Of a stretch of 64,000 nucleotides of DNA, positions 33,632 through 42,623 are shown piece after piece (the stretch's first letter is position 1; every line of letters begins with the position of its first letter). This DNA is from Chryseobacterium endalhagicum (lineage in GTDB: Bacteria; Bacteroidota; Bacteroidia; Flavobacteriales; Weeksellaceae), in NCBI RefSeq assembly GCF_016745235.1, contig NZ_JAELVM010000002.1:806001-870000 (forward strand), read 5' to 3'. The position numbers were made by a program, and so were the translations under genes. The notes under the pieces are model-generated. The model did not search any database and had not been told where the DNA came from. It saw only the letters and a program-made list of their open reading frames with translations.

Positions 33632-34816
33632 CTAGGCATTTTCCTTATTTTGATTCTGGCGGTGGAGATCTTCAATGATTTCTTCCACGGCATTAAAGAT
33701 TTTCTGGTTATCAAACTGTTCTTCTATCGTTTCCAGATTTTTTCTGATCTTCGCAACCAGTTCGGGATCCGTTAAAAAGGTCTTCATGGCGGCATACATC
33801 TCATTCGTGTCATAGTTGATGAGGTAGCCTGTTTCCCTGTCTTTGATCATAATTCCTACATCACCGGTATCGGTAGCAATGATAGGCTTCTGAAGGATTA
33901 ATGCTTCAGCAATCACCAGCGGCCATGCTTCAGATTGGGAAGAGAGAATAAAATAATCGGCGTTTTTAATATACGGATAAGGATTCATCCTGTTGCCGCT
34001 TAAAATAAAGGTATTCTGCACATTGTTCACACGGATCTGCTCCGTAAGATTCTGCATCTCTTCACCGCTTCCCACCACGATAACCGTGTGATGAAAACCT
34101 TCGTCAATAAGCTTTTTATGAGCGTCAATAAGTTTATGGTATCCTTTTCTGTCGTGAAGGCGTCCCACGGAAACAAAAACAGGTCCTTCCGGAAAAGGTT
34201 CAATCTTTTCTTCTGCTTTTAATTTAATTTCTTCAATGGGAATCGCGTTGATCACTACACTTTCCTCAGGATATTTCAGTTCCGGATAATACTGGTGCAT
34301 CATATCCTTGATTTTCGCAGAACAGTAGATCATATGATCAAACTGCGGAAAACTTTTAAGAATATCCGGAACCAGAGGCTGTAGTTTGGGAACATTAATT
34401 TCCGAGTGAAACCATCCTATTTTTTTTGAAGCCGGATTGCTGGAGTTAATGACAGATGAAAAGGTGGAATAGCTGGGAGCAATCTCAATATCAAATTTTT
34501 TATTTCCTAAAATACGGTCGGATATTTTATGGTCTTTCAGCATACGGGAAAGCTTGATTTTCCTGCGGATCAGCTGCAGTTTGTGAATCAGTGGGTTTTT
34601 GGAAAAATCTTCCTTACCGTCTGCTAAATATAATTTTTTAACATGTTTTGGAAATTCATTTCTCAGTTCACCCTGATTCAGGTTCAGGCAGACCGTGATG
34701 TCAAATTTTTCGGGATTGAGATTATTGACCATACTGAGAACCACTTTTTCCACACCGCCCATTTCCATAAAACGGTGTCTGAAGAGAACTTTTATTTTCT
34801 TATTTTGTGTTGACAT
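33632..34816 (-). CDS. Glycosyltransferase family 4
   Basis: 394 residues, GT-B fold. Starts KVLFRHRFMEMGGVEKVVLS. The C-terminal lobe has SVGRLHDRKGYHKLIDAHKK, NRMNPYPYIKNADYFIL and the E-x7-E motif in SSQSEAWPLVIAEALILQKP. It is a paralog of the GT4 at 30543-31694. It lies one base after the GT2 gene at 34818 on the same strand, so the two are translated from one message. The transferred sugar is not predictable. Confidence 0.92.
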   Translation of the reverse strand: MSTQNKKIKVLFRHRFMEMGGVEKVVLSMVNNLNPEKFDITVCLNLNQGELRNEFPKHVKKLYLADGKEDFSKNPLIHKLQLIRRKIKLSRMLKDHKISDRILGNKKFDIEIAPSYSTFSSVINSSNPASKKIGWFHSEINVPKLQPLVPDILKSFPQFDHMIYCSAKIKDMMHQYYPELKYPEESVVINAIPIEEIKLKAEEKIEPFPEGPVFVSVGRLHDRKGYHKLIDAHKKLIDEGFHHTVIVVGSGEEMQNLTEQIRVNNVQNTFILSGNRMNPYPYIKNADYFILSSQSEAWPLVIAEALILQKPIIATDTGDVGIMIKDRETGYLINYDTNEMYAAMKTFLTDPELVAKIRKNLETIEEQFDNQKIFNAVEEIIEDLHRQNQNKENA

Positions 34817-34817
34817 T

Positions 34818-35657
34818 TTACCTGAAAAATTTTTGTAAAGTAATGAAGATTTTTCTTTTTATCCTATACGGAATTGAATTCTGATACTCCAAAAGGTTAA
34901 AAATTTCCTTCTGACCGGGATAAATTTCGGGAATTTTTTTTCCGTGAATGCTTTTAAGGTTTCTTCTTTTCATGGCATTAAAAACCACCCGGGAAAAGTA
35001 TTCATAAGCCTTTACTTTGTTTTCATTCTGAGAGATGCCTGCGCTATGCGCTCTGTAAAGATAATTGGTTTCGTTGATAAAATGCACATTCCCCTTTTCG
35101 TACATTTTCAGGTAAAGGTCCTGATCTTCAGCTATCCTGAGGCTGGAATCCATCTTTTCTGTCTGCTCATAAATATCCTTTCTGAACGTCACAAAATGAG
35201 CGATCTGAACAGGATAATTAAAGAAATACCGGTCTCCGTTCTGAACCTGCATTGCTGATCTGAAGGGAGCAATAGGTTTAAGATTCCGATCACAGCTCAT
35301 AAAACGTGAATAGGTAAGTACAACCTTTTTGTTGTGGGTAAACACCTGTACCGCTTTTTCAATGGCGCAAGGAAGAATGGCATCGTCCGGATCTACAAAT
35401 CCGCAGATGTCTCCCGAAGCTAAATCAATGAGTTTGCTTTTGGTAACGCCTACACCGCAGTTTTGTTCATTTTCAAAAAATTTAAATCTGGTGTCTCCCG
35501 CAATAAGCGCCTGTACACGTTTTTTCTCTTCATAAGAAGATGCGTCGTCCAGAATGACTGCTTCCCAATCCGTATAGCTTTGAGACAATAGGGATTCATA
35601 GCAATCTCCGAAGAATGCCGCATTGTTGTAATGGGCAATAAGTACCGAGAATTTCAT
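34818..35657 (-). CDS. Glycosyltransferase family 2
   Basis: 279 residues, GT-A fold. Starts MKFSVLIAHYNNAAFFGDCY; DXD-type motif DPDDA at about 93-97, in GDICGFVDPDDAILPCAIE. The acceptor-side motif appears as RIAEDQDLYLKMYEKG. It is a paralog of the GT2 at 36346-37152 (same MKFS-LIAHYNN start and ICGF-DPDDA). Five bases separate it from the upstream acyltransferase gene. Inverting transferase of unknown donor. Confidence 0.9.
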   Translation of the reverse strand: MKFSVLIAHYNNAAFFGDCYESLLSQSYTDWEAVILDDASSYEEKKRVQALIAGDTRFKFFENEQNCGVGVTKSKLIDLASGDICGFVDPDDAILPCAIEKAVQVFTHNKKVVLTYSRFMSCDRNLKPIAPFRSAMQVQNGDRYFFNYPVQIAHFVTFRKDIYEQTEKMDSSLRIAEDQDLYLKMYEKGNVHFINETNYLYRAHSAGISQNENKVKAYEYFSRVVFNAMKRRNLKSIHGKKIPEIYPGQKEIFNLLEYQNSIPYRIKRKIFITLQKFFR

Positions 35658-35662
35658 TCTGA

Positions 35663-36205
35663 TTACAGGGGTCTGTGTACGAGGTCCTGTTTATTGATCA
35701 CCTGCGTATTGGCAGGGATATCTTTGTAGATGGTGCAGCCAGCGCCAATAATGCAGTTGTCACCAATCGTAACACCTTTCAGAACCGTTACGTTGCTGCC
35801 AAGCCAGCAGTTGCTGCCTATTTTAATCGGAGCTTTTGTAAATGTTGATGAATGAACTTTGAATGCAGGAGAGGTTTCGTAAGCGTGATTATGATCATAA
35901 AGCTTAACATTCTCACCAAATAAAGTGTTTTCTCCTATGGAAATGTGCTCCAGACAGTTGATCGAGCAAAAATTATTCATAAAAAAACGGTCCCCAATCT
36001 CCAGAGTAGCTTCTTTCGTCACCAGAATACAGCAGTAATTTCTGAATTCTACCGATTTTCCGATGCTTACCTTTTTTAAATCTTTATCAAGAACAAAGCG
36101 GCCTCCAACACCCAGTCTGATATTTTCAAAAAATACCCTACTGTGTTTTTTTAATAGAGAGAGCTGCTGCCTTCTGTAAATTTTTTCAAGAAAATTATAG
36201 AACAT
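35663..36205 (-). CDS. Hexapeptide-repeat acyltransferase
   Basis: 180 residues. Beta-helix from about 50 to 165: RFVLDKDLKKVSIGKSVEFR, LEIGDRFFMNNFCSINCLEH, NCWLGSNVTVLKGVTIG, GDNCIIGAGCTIYKDIPANT. It contains the His typical of the catalytic site in YDHNHAYE. Probably an O- or N-acetyltransferase of a sugar. First gene of the three-gene minus-strand unit 36205-33632, with its own TATATTTG promoter box 30 bases upstream. Confidence 0.85.
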   Translation of the reverse strand: MFYNFLEKIYRRQQLSLLKKHSRVFFENIRLGVGGRFVLDKDLKKVSIGKSVEFRNYCCILVTKEATLEIGDRFFMNNFCSINCLEHISIGENTLFGENVKLYDHNHAYETSPAFKVHSSTFTKAPIKIGSNCWLGSNVTVLKGVTIGDNCIIGAGCTIYKDIPANTQVINKQDLVHRPL

Positions 36206-36235
36206 ATTAACAGATTTATTTTATTCATTTGTAGA

Positions 36236-36243
36236 ACAAATAT
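36236..36243 (-). promoter_or_regulatory. Putative -7 promoter box (TATATTTG)
   Basis: Minus strand TATATTTG, inside the near-perfect palindrome ACAAATATAATTTGT (36235-36249). It lies 30 bases upstream of the acyltransferase start and separates it from the upstream GT2 gene as an own transcription unit. Confidence 0.45.
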
Positions 36244-36345
36244 AATTTGTTTTTTACATATTTAACAGGGAAATGGTTTTATTTTTCTCTGTAATAGTGT
36301 GTTTTAAATGAATTGGTTGAAAAATTCTCTATTTTTAGTTTGTTT

Positions 36346-37152
36346 TTATGTTATTTTTCTTATGATTCTTTTAATAAGCGTATTTTGTTTTTCAAAGATA
36401 AAATTGGGAAGATTATCAATGCTTTCACTGTCTTTTTTATAAAGCATACGGATCTGCCTTCTTTTCAGCGTATCCGCTAATACGAGATGCCAGTTTTTAT
36501 GAAGTTTTTCTTTCTTTTTTTTATCCTGGGAAACTCCTTTCTGATGAATTCTGTAGAGATAGAGCGGTTTTTTTATGTAAAAGAAACTCCCTTTTTCATA
36601 AAGTTTCAGGTATAAATCCTGATCCACCGATGAACTGATGTTTTCATTTATCCCTTCGGTTGTATCGTAAACTGCTTTTTTAAAGGTAAAGAAATGAGCC
36701 ACTTCAAAATTGATATTAAAAAAATCAGGGTCCCCGTTTTTTATTTTCCGGGAATAAGGGAATAATTTCTCAATGGTAAGATTTTCATCGCAGACATAAA
36801 ATTGAGAGTAGGTGGCCGCTATCTTTTCCCGGGCATATATTTTTACAGATTCTTCCAGAGCATCAAGTGTTAAGGCATCATCAGGGTCCAGAAAGCCACA
36901 GATATCTCCGGTCGCCAGTTCTGCACATCTTCTTTTGGTGTATCCGGTTCCTTTGTTAATTTCATTTTCATAAAGGAAAAAGCGGTCGTCACCGGCAATC
37001 ATTTCTCTTAACGTATTTTTTTCAGATTCGGCAGAGCAGTCATCCACTATAATCACTTCCCAGTTTTTATAGGTTTGTTGCAAAATGCTGTCAAAGCACT
37101 GTTTAAGAAATGCCCCATTGTTGTAATGAGCAATTAATATCGAAAACTTCAT
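36346..37152 (-). CDS. Glycosyltransferase family 2
   Basis: 268 residues, GT-A fold. Starts MKFSILIAHYNNGAFLKQCF; DPDDA motif in GDICGFLDPDDALTLDALEE; SSVDQDLYLKLYEKG further on. Paralog of the GT2 at 34818-35657. The sequence AAGGAGG abuts the ATG with no spacing, so it is unlikely to act as a ribosome binding site. It is separated from the next gene downstream by 140 bases with a promoter, so it may be transcribed alone. Confidence 0.9.
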   Translation of the reverse strand: MKFSILIAHYNNGAFLKQCFDSILQQTYKNWEVIIVDDCSAESEKNTLREMIAGDDRFFLYENEINKGTGYTKRRCAELATGDICGFLDPDDALTLDALEESVKIYAREKIAATYSQFYVCDENLTIEKLFPYSRKIKNGDPDFFNINFEVAHFFTFKKAVYDTTEGINENISSSVDQDLYLKLYEKGSFFYIKKPLYLYRIHQKGVSQDKKKKEKLHKNWHLVLADTLKRRQIRMLYKKDSESIDNLPNFIFEKQNTLIKRIIRKIT

Positions 37153-37364
37153 CCTCCTTATTTAAAAAATTGAGCTTTATTAATCATTTAATATTCAAAG
37201 CAATGTACATAAAGCAGCCGTTCTGGAGTCTCAAAAAAGATGCCGGAATGTATATTTTTAAACTTTTATTTTGTGTTTTTAGAAAATACACGCTGAATTT
37301 TCTATTTTTAAAAAAAATATTATGCAATATGCGTTAATTGTGTGAATGTACGTATATTAAATGA

Positions 37365-37386
37365 TTCCGGTCAATAGAAACCGGAA
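37365..37386 (+). other. Hairpin upstream of methyltransferase gene
   Basis: TTCCGGT, 8-base loop, ACCGGAA. It lies 38 bases before the methyltransferase ATG and is not followed by T, so it may be a 5' leader hairpin. The rest of the 37153-37423 gap is AT-rich; a 44-codon frame at 37203-37337 is not convincing. Confidence 0.35.
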
Positions 37387-37423
37387 AAAATAATATTAAT
37401 TTTCATCCTTATAAAAACACAAA

Positions 37424-38194
37424 ATGGGTGAAATAACAAGAATTTTCAAAACATTGATAGGGTATCTGAAACGCCCCGGTCTTTATCCGGAACTGGGCCG
37501 GAAAATTATTAAAAATACTGTAAACAGAGGGAATGCTTTCAAAGGAAAGGACAAAACAAATTCCTGGGCAGCACAAAAAGCGGTTTCCCAGAAAGGTGCT
37601 GTTTTTATGTTATTCGGACTTGACATAGAGGCATTCCGTTCTGATTATGCTGATGTTCTGAAAACAGCAGAACAAAGAGAAAGGGAATGTCCGATAAAAA
37701 TGGGTGGTCCAGGAGCACTGGAACTGCTGTACTATGCCTGTGAATTTACCAATGCAAAGCATGTCGTGGAAACAGGCGTGGCTTATGGCTGGTCTTCGCT
37801 GGCATCACTGCTGTCTCTTTCGAAAAGAGGCGGAACTCTGTACAGCTCAGATATGCCGTATCTGGCTCAGGATGGTGATCAGTATGTAGGATGTGTAGTG
37901 CCCCAAAATCTTAAAACAGGCTGGAAATTATTCAGGTTTGCGGATAAGGAATCACTGCCGAAGATCTTTGCTGAAAACGCTGTCTTTGACGTTCTTCATT
38001 ACGATTCGGATAAGAGCTATAACGGAAGAATGTGGGCCTACGAAGTGCTTTACCAGCATTTGAAAAAAGGAGGAGTATTTATCAGTGATGATATAGGTGA
38101 TAATTCTGCTTACCAGGATTTTTGTGAGAAAAACAACATAGAAACAAGGGTAATAGGATATGAAGGTAAATATATCGGTGTTTTTGTCAAATAA
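37424..38194 (+). CDS. Class I SAM-dependent methyltransferase
   Basis: 256 residues. Rossmann-type SAM-binding core with HVVETGVAYGWSSLASLLSL (about 107-126), SSDMPYL as the acidic end of strand 2, and GGVFISDDIGDN near residue 228. The pattern, including FDVLHYDSDKSYNGR, resembles the Methyltransf_24 family of sugar and small-molecule O-methyltransferases with acidic metal-binding residues. Probably O-methylates a sugar or acyl group of the polysaccharide. First gene of the plus-strand block. Confidence 0.85.
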   Translation: MGEITRIFKTLIGYLKRPGLYPELGRKIIKNTVNRGNAFKGKDKTNSWAAQKAVSQKGAVFMLFGLDIEAFRSDYADVLKTAEQRERECPIKMGGPGALELLYYACEFTNAKHVVETGVAYGWSSLASLLSLSKRGGTLYSSDMPYLAQDGDQYVGCVVPQNLKTGWKLFRFADKESLPKIFAENAVFDVLHYDSDKSYNGRMWAYEVLYQHLKKGGVFISDDIGDNSAYQDFCEKNNIETRVIGYEGKYIGVFVK

Positions 38195-38229
38195 ACCTGA
38201 GACGGATTAATACATAAACAAAACTTTTT

Positions 38230-38237
38230 TATTTTTG
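38230..38237 (+). promoter_or_regulatory. Putative -7 promoter box (TATTTTTG)
   Basis: TATTTTTG matches TAnnTTTG and lies 79 bases before the acyltransferase 3 gene. No clear -33 element. Confidence 0.35.
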
Positions 38238-38316
38238 CAAACTCAGGGCTTTGTATGTAAAGGTCCTGAGCTTTCATATTCAATAAATTGTAATGGCTGT
38301 CAGGCAGCTCCCATGA

Positions 38317-39345
38317 ATGAAGATAAGTCAGATAACATTTACCCGGTTTATTGCTGCTATAGCCATCGTGATTTCGCATTTTAACAAGGACATGTTTTTG
38401 TATAAGATAGATTATATTTCAAACATCTTTTTAGAGGCCAATGTAGGGGTGAGCTATTTCTTTATTCTTTCCGGTTTTATTATGATTGTGGCCTACCACA
38501 AGAAAGAAAAAATAGGATATATAGATTATTACAAAAACAGGTTTGCACGGATCTTTCCATTGTATGTGCTGGGACTCTTGCTTTATCTGGTGACAAAATA
38601 TGCCAATTTCAGTATTCCTGCAGCAGTTTTGTACTTGCTTGGGCTTCAAAGCTGGATTCCTGGTAAGGTGATGATCCTGAATTTTCCGGGATGGTCTATT
38701 TCCGTTGAATTTTTGTTCTATCTTATCTTCCCGGTCCTTTACAATTATTTCTACTCCAAAAAAAATAAAAGCATCTGGATCGTAGCTATTCTATTATGGG
38801 TGGTGACTCAGGTATTTTCTCATCTTTACGAAGCTTCGTCATATTATGAAGGGCTCCACACAAAAAGTCAGCAGTTCCTGTATTATTTTCCGCTGATGCA
38901 TGTGAATGAATTTCTGGTTGGGAATCTCGCGGGTTTGTTTTTTATTACTAATTTTAAGCAGAAGAATTATGATATTCCCATCATCCTGATCTTTTTGGCG
39001 ATCCTGCTGGCTTTGATTTTTGTTCCGCTTTTTTATCATAACGGGCTTATGGCAGTGCTTTTTATTCCGCTTATTGTTTTAATATCATGGAATAATGGTT
39101 TTCTAACGAAATTATTTTCCTTAAAACCTTTAGAATACCTGGGCGAAGCAAGCTATGCAATTTATATTACCCATATTCCCGTTCTTTATATTTTAAGGGA
39201 GATTATACAATGGAAATGGAAGACGATGGACACTGACGGTAAATTCTGGATTTACATGGCTGTTCTCATTCCTGTCTCGATGCTGTTCTACCAGTTTATT
39301 GAAAAACCGATGCGGAATTATATAAAAAAAATAAATATCAGATAA
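38317..39345 (+). CDS. Acyltransferase family 3 (OafA-like) membrane O-acyltransferase
   Basis: 342 residues with about ten membrane helices. Family landmarks are ITFTRFIAAIAIVISHF with the conserved His (about 21), SYFFILSGFIMI, YYKNRFARIFPLY with the Arg cluster, and FPGWSISVEFLFYLIFP. The Pfam Acyl_transf_3 family acylates surface sugars, usually with acetyl groups. No extra SGNH domain is attached. It is a second acyl-transfer system in the locus beside the MBOAT at 42624-44039. Confidence 0.92.
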   Translation: MKISQITFTRFIAAIAIVISHFNKDMFLYKIDYISNIFLEANVGVSYFFILSGFIMIVAYHKKEKIGYIDYYKNRFARIFPLYVLGLLLYLVTKYANFSIPAAVLYLLGLQSWIPGKVMILNFPGWSISVEFLFYLIFPVLYNYFYSKKNKSIWIVAILLWVVTQVFSHLYEASSYYEGLHTKSQQFLYYFPLMHVNEFLVGNLAGLFFITNFKQKNYDIPIILIFLAILLALIFVPLFYHNGLMAVLFIPLIVLISWNNGFLTKLFSLKPLEYLGEASYAIYITHIPVLYILREIIQWKWKTMDTDGKFWIYMAVLIPVSMLFYQFIEKPMRNYIKKINIR

Positions 39346-39351
39346 AATCTT

Positions 39352-39359
39352 TATTTTTG
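39352..39359 (+). promoter_or_regulatory. Putative -7 promoter box (TATTTTTG) of the acyl cassette
   Basis: TATTTTTG ends 16 bases before the ATG of the 40-residue protein, seven bases after the stop of the preceding gene. It would start a new transcript covering the small protein, FkbH, ACP, MaoC, SDR, MBOAT and SGNH genes. Confidence 0.5.
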
Positions 39360-39375
39360 TACCAAGACAAACACA

Positions 39376-39498
39376 ATGATAATAAATACAAGCGTTTCCA
39401 AAACATACAGTTTTACTACAGATAGAGTGCTGCATGACCATTATAGAAAGAATAGAAAAGAGCTGACAGAACTGGAAACCGGTACATTAGGATTTTAA
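39376..39498 (+). CDS. 40-residue small protein preceding FkbH
   Basis: ATG at 39376, TAA at 39496-39498. It starts MIINTSVSKTYSF and ends ELETGTLGF, rich in charged residues (DRVLHDHYRKNRKELTELE), without a hydrophobic segment. It is probably translated: a -7 box lies 16 bases upstream, the frame fills almost all of the gap, and the FkbH gene starts 16 bases after its stop. It has no family I recognise. It could be a small partner or chaperone of the acyl-loading machinery, or a leader peptide. Confidence 0.5.
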   Translation: MIINTSVSKTYSFTTDRVLHDHYRKNRKELTELETGTLGF

Positions 39499-39514
39499 TA
39501 AAATAAAAGAGTTT

Positions 39515-41239
39515 ATGTACAAAACGTTTTCCGAACTGAAAAAAGAACTCCGCAGGGATACTACTCAGCTTAAGAAGATCAAAGTAGCATTATTAGGGGA
39601 TACTGCCACGCAGTTTCTCAATATTGCACTGAGAGGAACGGCCATCAATGAAGGTTTTGAGGTGGAAGTTTTTGAAGCTGATTTTGGTCAGATTTCAAGA
39701 CAGATCCTGGATCCTTCCTCTGAGTATTATGAGTTTAATGCAGATTATACCATCATCTTTGAATCTTCCCACAAATTACTAAGCCAATATTATAAATCCT
39801 ACGATACACAAACTGCTTTTGCGGAAAATAAAATTTCCAATATAGAGGAGCTGTACCGTACCATTCAGAGCAGAACCAAAAGCAGGGTAATCTATTGCAA
39901 TTTTCCGGGAATCAATAACCAGGTTTTTGGAAATTTTTCCAATAAAGTAGAATCTTCTTTTGTTTTTCAGCTGAATAAGCTCAATTATTTGCTGACTGCA
40001 CAGCTTGCTATAAGTAACGATAATTTCTTCATCGCAGATCTTCATTCAATTCAGAATAAATGGGGACGCAATTTCATGTTCTCACCCAGCATTTATGTGA
40101 ATACTGAAATGGTGCTGTCTCTGGACGCGCTGCCCATTGTAGCCCATCATATCACAGGAATTATCTCTTCTCTGGAAGGAAAGTTTAAGAAATGCCTGAT
40201 CCTTGATCTCGATAATACAACCTGGGGCGGGATCATTGGAGACGATGGTCTGGAAAAGATCCAGATTGGAAGCCTTGGAATAGGGAAAGCATTTACAGAA
40301 TTTCAGTATTGGGTAAAAGCACTTCAGAAAAGAGGGGTTATTCTGGCGGTCTGCAGTAAAAATGATGAAGATAAAGCCAGAGAGCCTTTTGAAAAACACC
40401 CTGATATGGTCCTTAAAATGGAAGATATTGCTGTTTTTGTGGCGAATTGGGATAATAAAGCCGATAATATCAGGAAAATTCAAAGCATTCTGAATATCGG
40501 GTTCGATTCTATGGTATTCCTGGATGATAATCCTTTTGAACGGAATATTGTACGGGAAAATCTTCCTGAAGTCTGTGTTCCTGAACTGCCGGAAGATCCT
40601 GCAGAATATCTGGAATATCTGTACAGCCTGAATCTTTTCGAAACCGCCAGTTTCTCAGAAAATGATGCGGAAAGAACCAAACAGTATCAGGTGGAAGCCC
40701 AAAGAGCAGTAGACCTCGACAGTTTTACCAATGTGGAGGATTTCCTGAAAAGTATGGCGATGACCTCGGATGTAAAATCTTTCGACAGTTTTTCAAAACC
40801 GAGAGTTTCCCAGCTGACACAACGTTCCAATCAGTTTAATCTGAGAACGGTAAGATATACGGAACAGGATGTGGACAACCTGATCAAATCCGATGATCAC
40901 TACACATTGTCTTTCACACTGGAAGATAAATACGGAGACAACGGCCTGATCTGCGTGATTGTTCTGGAGAAAAAAGCCCCGGAAACACTCTTTATCGATA
41001 CATGGCTCATGAGCTGCCGTGTTCTGAAAAGAGGAATGGAAGACTTTACCCTGAACACCATCATTGACACCGCGAAGAAAAACGGCTATAAATATGTAGT
41101 GGGAGAATATCTTCCGACTGCCAAAAACCAGATGGTAAAAGACCATTATGAAAGATTAGGGTTCTCCCAACAGGATCAGAAATGGGTTCTGGATGTGGAC
41201 ACCTATCAATCCAAACAAGTATACATTAACACTAAATAA
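39515..41239 (+). CDS. FkbH-like HAD-IIIC family protein
   Basis: 574 residues. N-terminal flavodoxin-like or SGNH-like part (about 20-200, VALLGDTATQFLNIALRG), a HAD-superfamily domain with the nucleophile motif LDLDNTTWGGIIGDDG (Asp 231, Asp 233), and a GNAT-like C-terminal domain (about 440-574, ending in GEYLPTAKNQMVKDHYERLG). Known FkbH proteins take 1,3-bisphosphoglycerate, dephosphorylate it and load a glyceryl group on an acyl carrier protein. The ACP gene 18 bases downstream fits that role. Here the product would feed the polysaccharide locus; relatives in O-antigen loci are annotated but few have been tested. Confidence 0.88.
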   Translation: MYKTFSELKKELRRDTTQLKKIKVALLGDTATQFLNIALRGTAINEGFEVEVFEADFGQISRQILDPSSEYYEFNADYTIIFESSHKLLSQYYKSYDTQTAFAENKISNIEELYRTIQSRTKSRVIYCNFPGINNQVFGNFSNKVESSFVFQLNKLNYLLTAQLAISNDNFFIADLHSIQNKWGRNFMFSPSIYVNTEMVLSLDALPIVAHHITGIISSLEGKFKKCLILDLDNTTWGGIIGDDGLEKIQIGSLGIGKAFTEFQYWVKALQKRGVILAVCSKNDEDKAREPFEKHPDMVLKMEDIAVFVANWDNKADNIRKIQSILNIGFDSMVFLDDNPFERNIVRENLPEVCVPELPEDPAEYLEYLYSLNLFETASFSENDAERTKQYQVEAQRAVDLDSFTNVEDFLKSMAMTSDVKSFDSFSKPRVSQLTQRSNQFNLRTVRYTEQDVDNLIKSDDHYTLSFTLEDKYGDNGLICVIVLEKKAPETLFIDTWLMSCRVLKRGMEDFTLNTIIDTAKKNGYKYVVGEYLPTAKNQMVKDHYERLGFSQQDQKWVLDVDTYQSKQVYINTK

Positions 41240-41257
41240 TTATTCCCATATAACATT

Positions 41258-41494
41258 ATGAACAAAGATGAAATTTTAGCTAAGCTGACAGGTATTTTCC
41301 ATGACGAACTGGATAATGATGCCATTGTATTAAGTTTTGAAACCACTGCAGATGATATTGAAGAGTGGGATTCCCTTTCTCATATCCAGCTGATTGTAGC
41401 GGTGGAGAAAGCTTTTGGAGTACGTTTTACCTCTTCAGAAATCCAGAGCTGGAATAATGTAGGAGAAATGATAGACTGTATACTTGCAAAATAA
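41258..41494 (+). CDS. Acyl carrier protein (paired with FkbH)
   Basis: 78 residues, acidic. The phosphopantetheine serine is Ser 39 in EEWDSLSH, matching the classic D-S-L motif more closely than the other ACP at 33310. The tail has VGEMIDCILAK. The ACP stop overlaps the MaoC start by one base (TAATG), so the two are translationally coupled. Its likely partner is the FkbH-like enzyme directly upstream. Confidence 0.93.
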   Translation: MNKDEILAKLTGIFHDELDNDAIVLSFETTADDIEEWDSLSHIQLIVAVEKAFGVRFTSSEIQSWNNVGEMIDCILAK

Positions 41495-41889
41495 TGGTAC
41501 TTCAGGAAAACCAGGCATTTAAGCATCAGTTCAGGGTAGATGACCATGTTTACAATGGTTTTATCTCTGTGTTTGAGGACCGGAATGTGCTGCATACCGA
41601 TGAGGAATTTGCAAAGAATAAAGGTTTTCAGTCCAAAGTGATGCACGGAAATATCCTGAACGGTTTTCTTTCCTACTTTATCGGAGAGCTGCTTCCTACA
41701 GATGATGTAATGATCCTTTCACAGACCATCAATTTTAAAAATCCGGTGTATCTGAATGATGTTTTAAATTTTGAAGCCGTAATCACAGATCAGTCGGAGG
41801 CTGTCCGCGTGAATACTTTTGCCTTTAAATTCATCAATGAAAATCTTAAAACAGTAGCCTCAGGTAAAATTCAAATCAAAGAATTCTAA
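41494..41889 (+). CDS. MaoC-like hydratase/dehydratase
   Basis: 131 residues, a single hot-dog fold. The hydratase motif is at about 30-52: FEDRNVLHTDEEFAKN with the usual N-x-x-H-x-D pattern, then KVMHGNILNGFLS with the second His. (R)-specific enoyl hydratases of this family convert between enoyl and (R)-3-hydroxyacyl thioesters. Next to an ACP and an SDR it fits acyl-ACP processing. It overlaps both neighbours by one base. Confidence 0.9.
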   Translation: MVLQENQAFKHQFRVDDHVYNGFISVFEDRNVLHTDEEFAKNKGFQSKVMHGNILNGFLSYFIGELLPTDDVMILSQTINFKNPVYLNDVLNFEAVITDQSEAVRVNTFAFKFINENLKTVASGKIQIKEF

Positions 41890-42602
41890 TGAAAAAAGTG
41901 GTATTGACCGGAGGTTCATCCGGAATTGGTAAAGAAATTAATCTTTTTCTACTGGAAAAAGGATATCAAGTATTGTTTACCTACTGCCATTCCGAAGCTC
42001 CGGCAAAGGAAATAGAGCACAGGTTTCCCAATGCAAAATCTTTTCAGATCGATTTCAATTCAGGAGACCAGATGAATGCCTTTCAGACTGAAATAGAAGC
42101 TTTTGATCCTGATATTCTGATTAATAACTATTACAGCGGAAGTTTTATCGATACCTATTTCCATAAAACAGAAGCGGAGAAAATCCTTGAAGATTTTAAA
42201 AATAATGTGATTCCGGCTCTTGAAGTGACGCAGAAATGCATCAATATTTTCAGGAAAAAAAAGCTGGGAAGAATTATCAACATCCTTTCCTCTTCAATGG
42301 TTGCCCCGGCTATGGGAACTTCCGTTTATAATTCCAACAAAGCTTACCTTCTTCAGATGAGCAAAAGCTGGGCAGTGGAAAATGTAAAATTCGGGATTAC
42401 CTGTAATTCTGTTTCCCCGTCTTTTATTCCTACTGATTTTCATAAAGATATGGATGACAGAATGAAGGAGATGATTATTTCCGGATACCCGCTGAAAGAT
42501 AAACTTGAAGGCGGCGATGTAGCCAATATCATCGAGCTCTGCATCAACGGCGGAAAACATTTCAACGGAAATCATCTTTTTGTAGATGCCTCCCATTATT
42601 AA
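41889..42602 (+). CDS. Short-chain dehydrogenase/reductase (FabG-like)
   Basis: 237 residues. NAD(P)-binding TGGSSGIGKEI near the N-terminus, NNYYSG (equivalent of NNAG), the catalytic serine in INILSSSMVAPAM and the Y-x-x-x-K motif in VYNSNKAYLLQMSK. It is shorter than E. coli FabG only by a few residues. It probably reduces a 3-oxoacyl-ACP (or the reverse) in the same cassette as MaoC and ACP. A role in sugar reduction is possible but less likely given the neighbours. Confidence 0.9.
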   Translation: MKKVVLTGGSSGIGKEINLFLLEKGYQVLFTYCHSEAPAKEIEHRFPNAKSFQIDFNSGDQMNAFQTEIEAFDPDILINNYYSGSFIDTYFHKTEAEKILEDFKNNVIPALEVTQKCINIFRKKKLGRIINILSSSMVAPAMGTSVYNSNKAYLLQMSKSWAVENVKFGITCNSVSPSFIPTDFHKDMDDRMKEMIISGYPLKDKLEGGDVANIIELCINGGKHFNGNHLFVDASHY

Positions 42603-42623
42603 TGAGATTGTAAATAAAAATCA

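Noticed and set aside
37150..37159. AAGGAGG next to the GT2 start as a ribosome binding site
   Set aside because: It touches the ATG with no spacing, so it could not place the ribosome correctly; flavobacteria generally lack strong Shine-Dalgarno use.
37203..37337. A 44-codon plus-strand frame in the gap before the methyltransferase (MYIKQPFWSLKKDAG...)
   Set aside because: No promoter box at the usual distance, biased AT-rich composition giving Phe/Leu/Lys by chance, and no recognisable domain.
33310..41494. ACP genes considered as part of a polyketide or non-ribosomal peptide cluster
   Set aside because: No modular synthase, adenylation or thioesterase genes are present; the neighbours are glycosyltransferases and surface acyltransferases.
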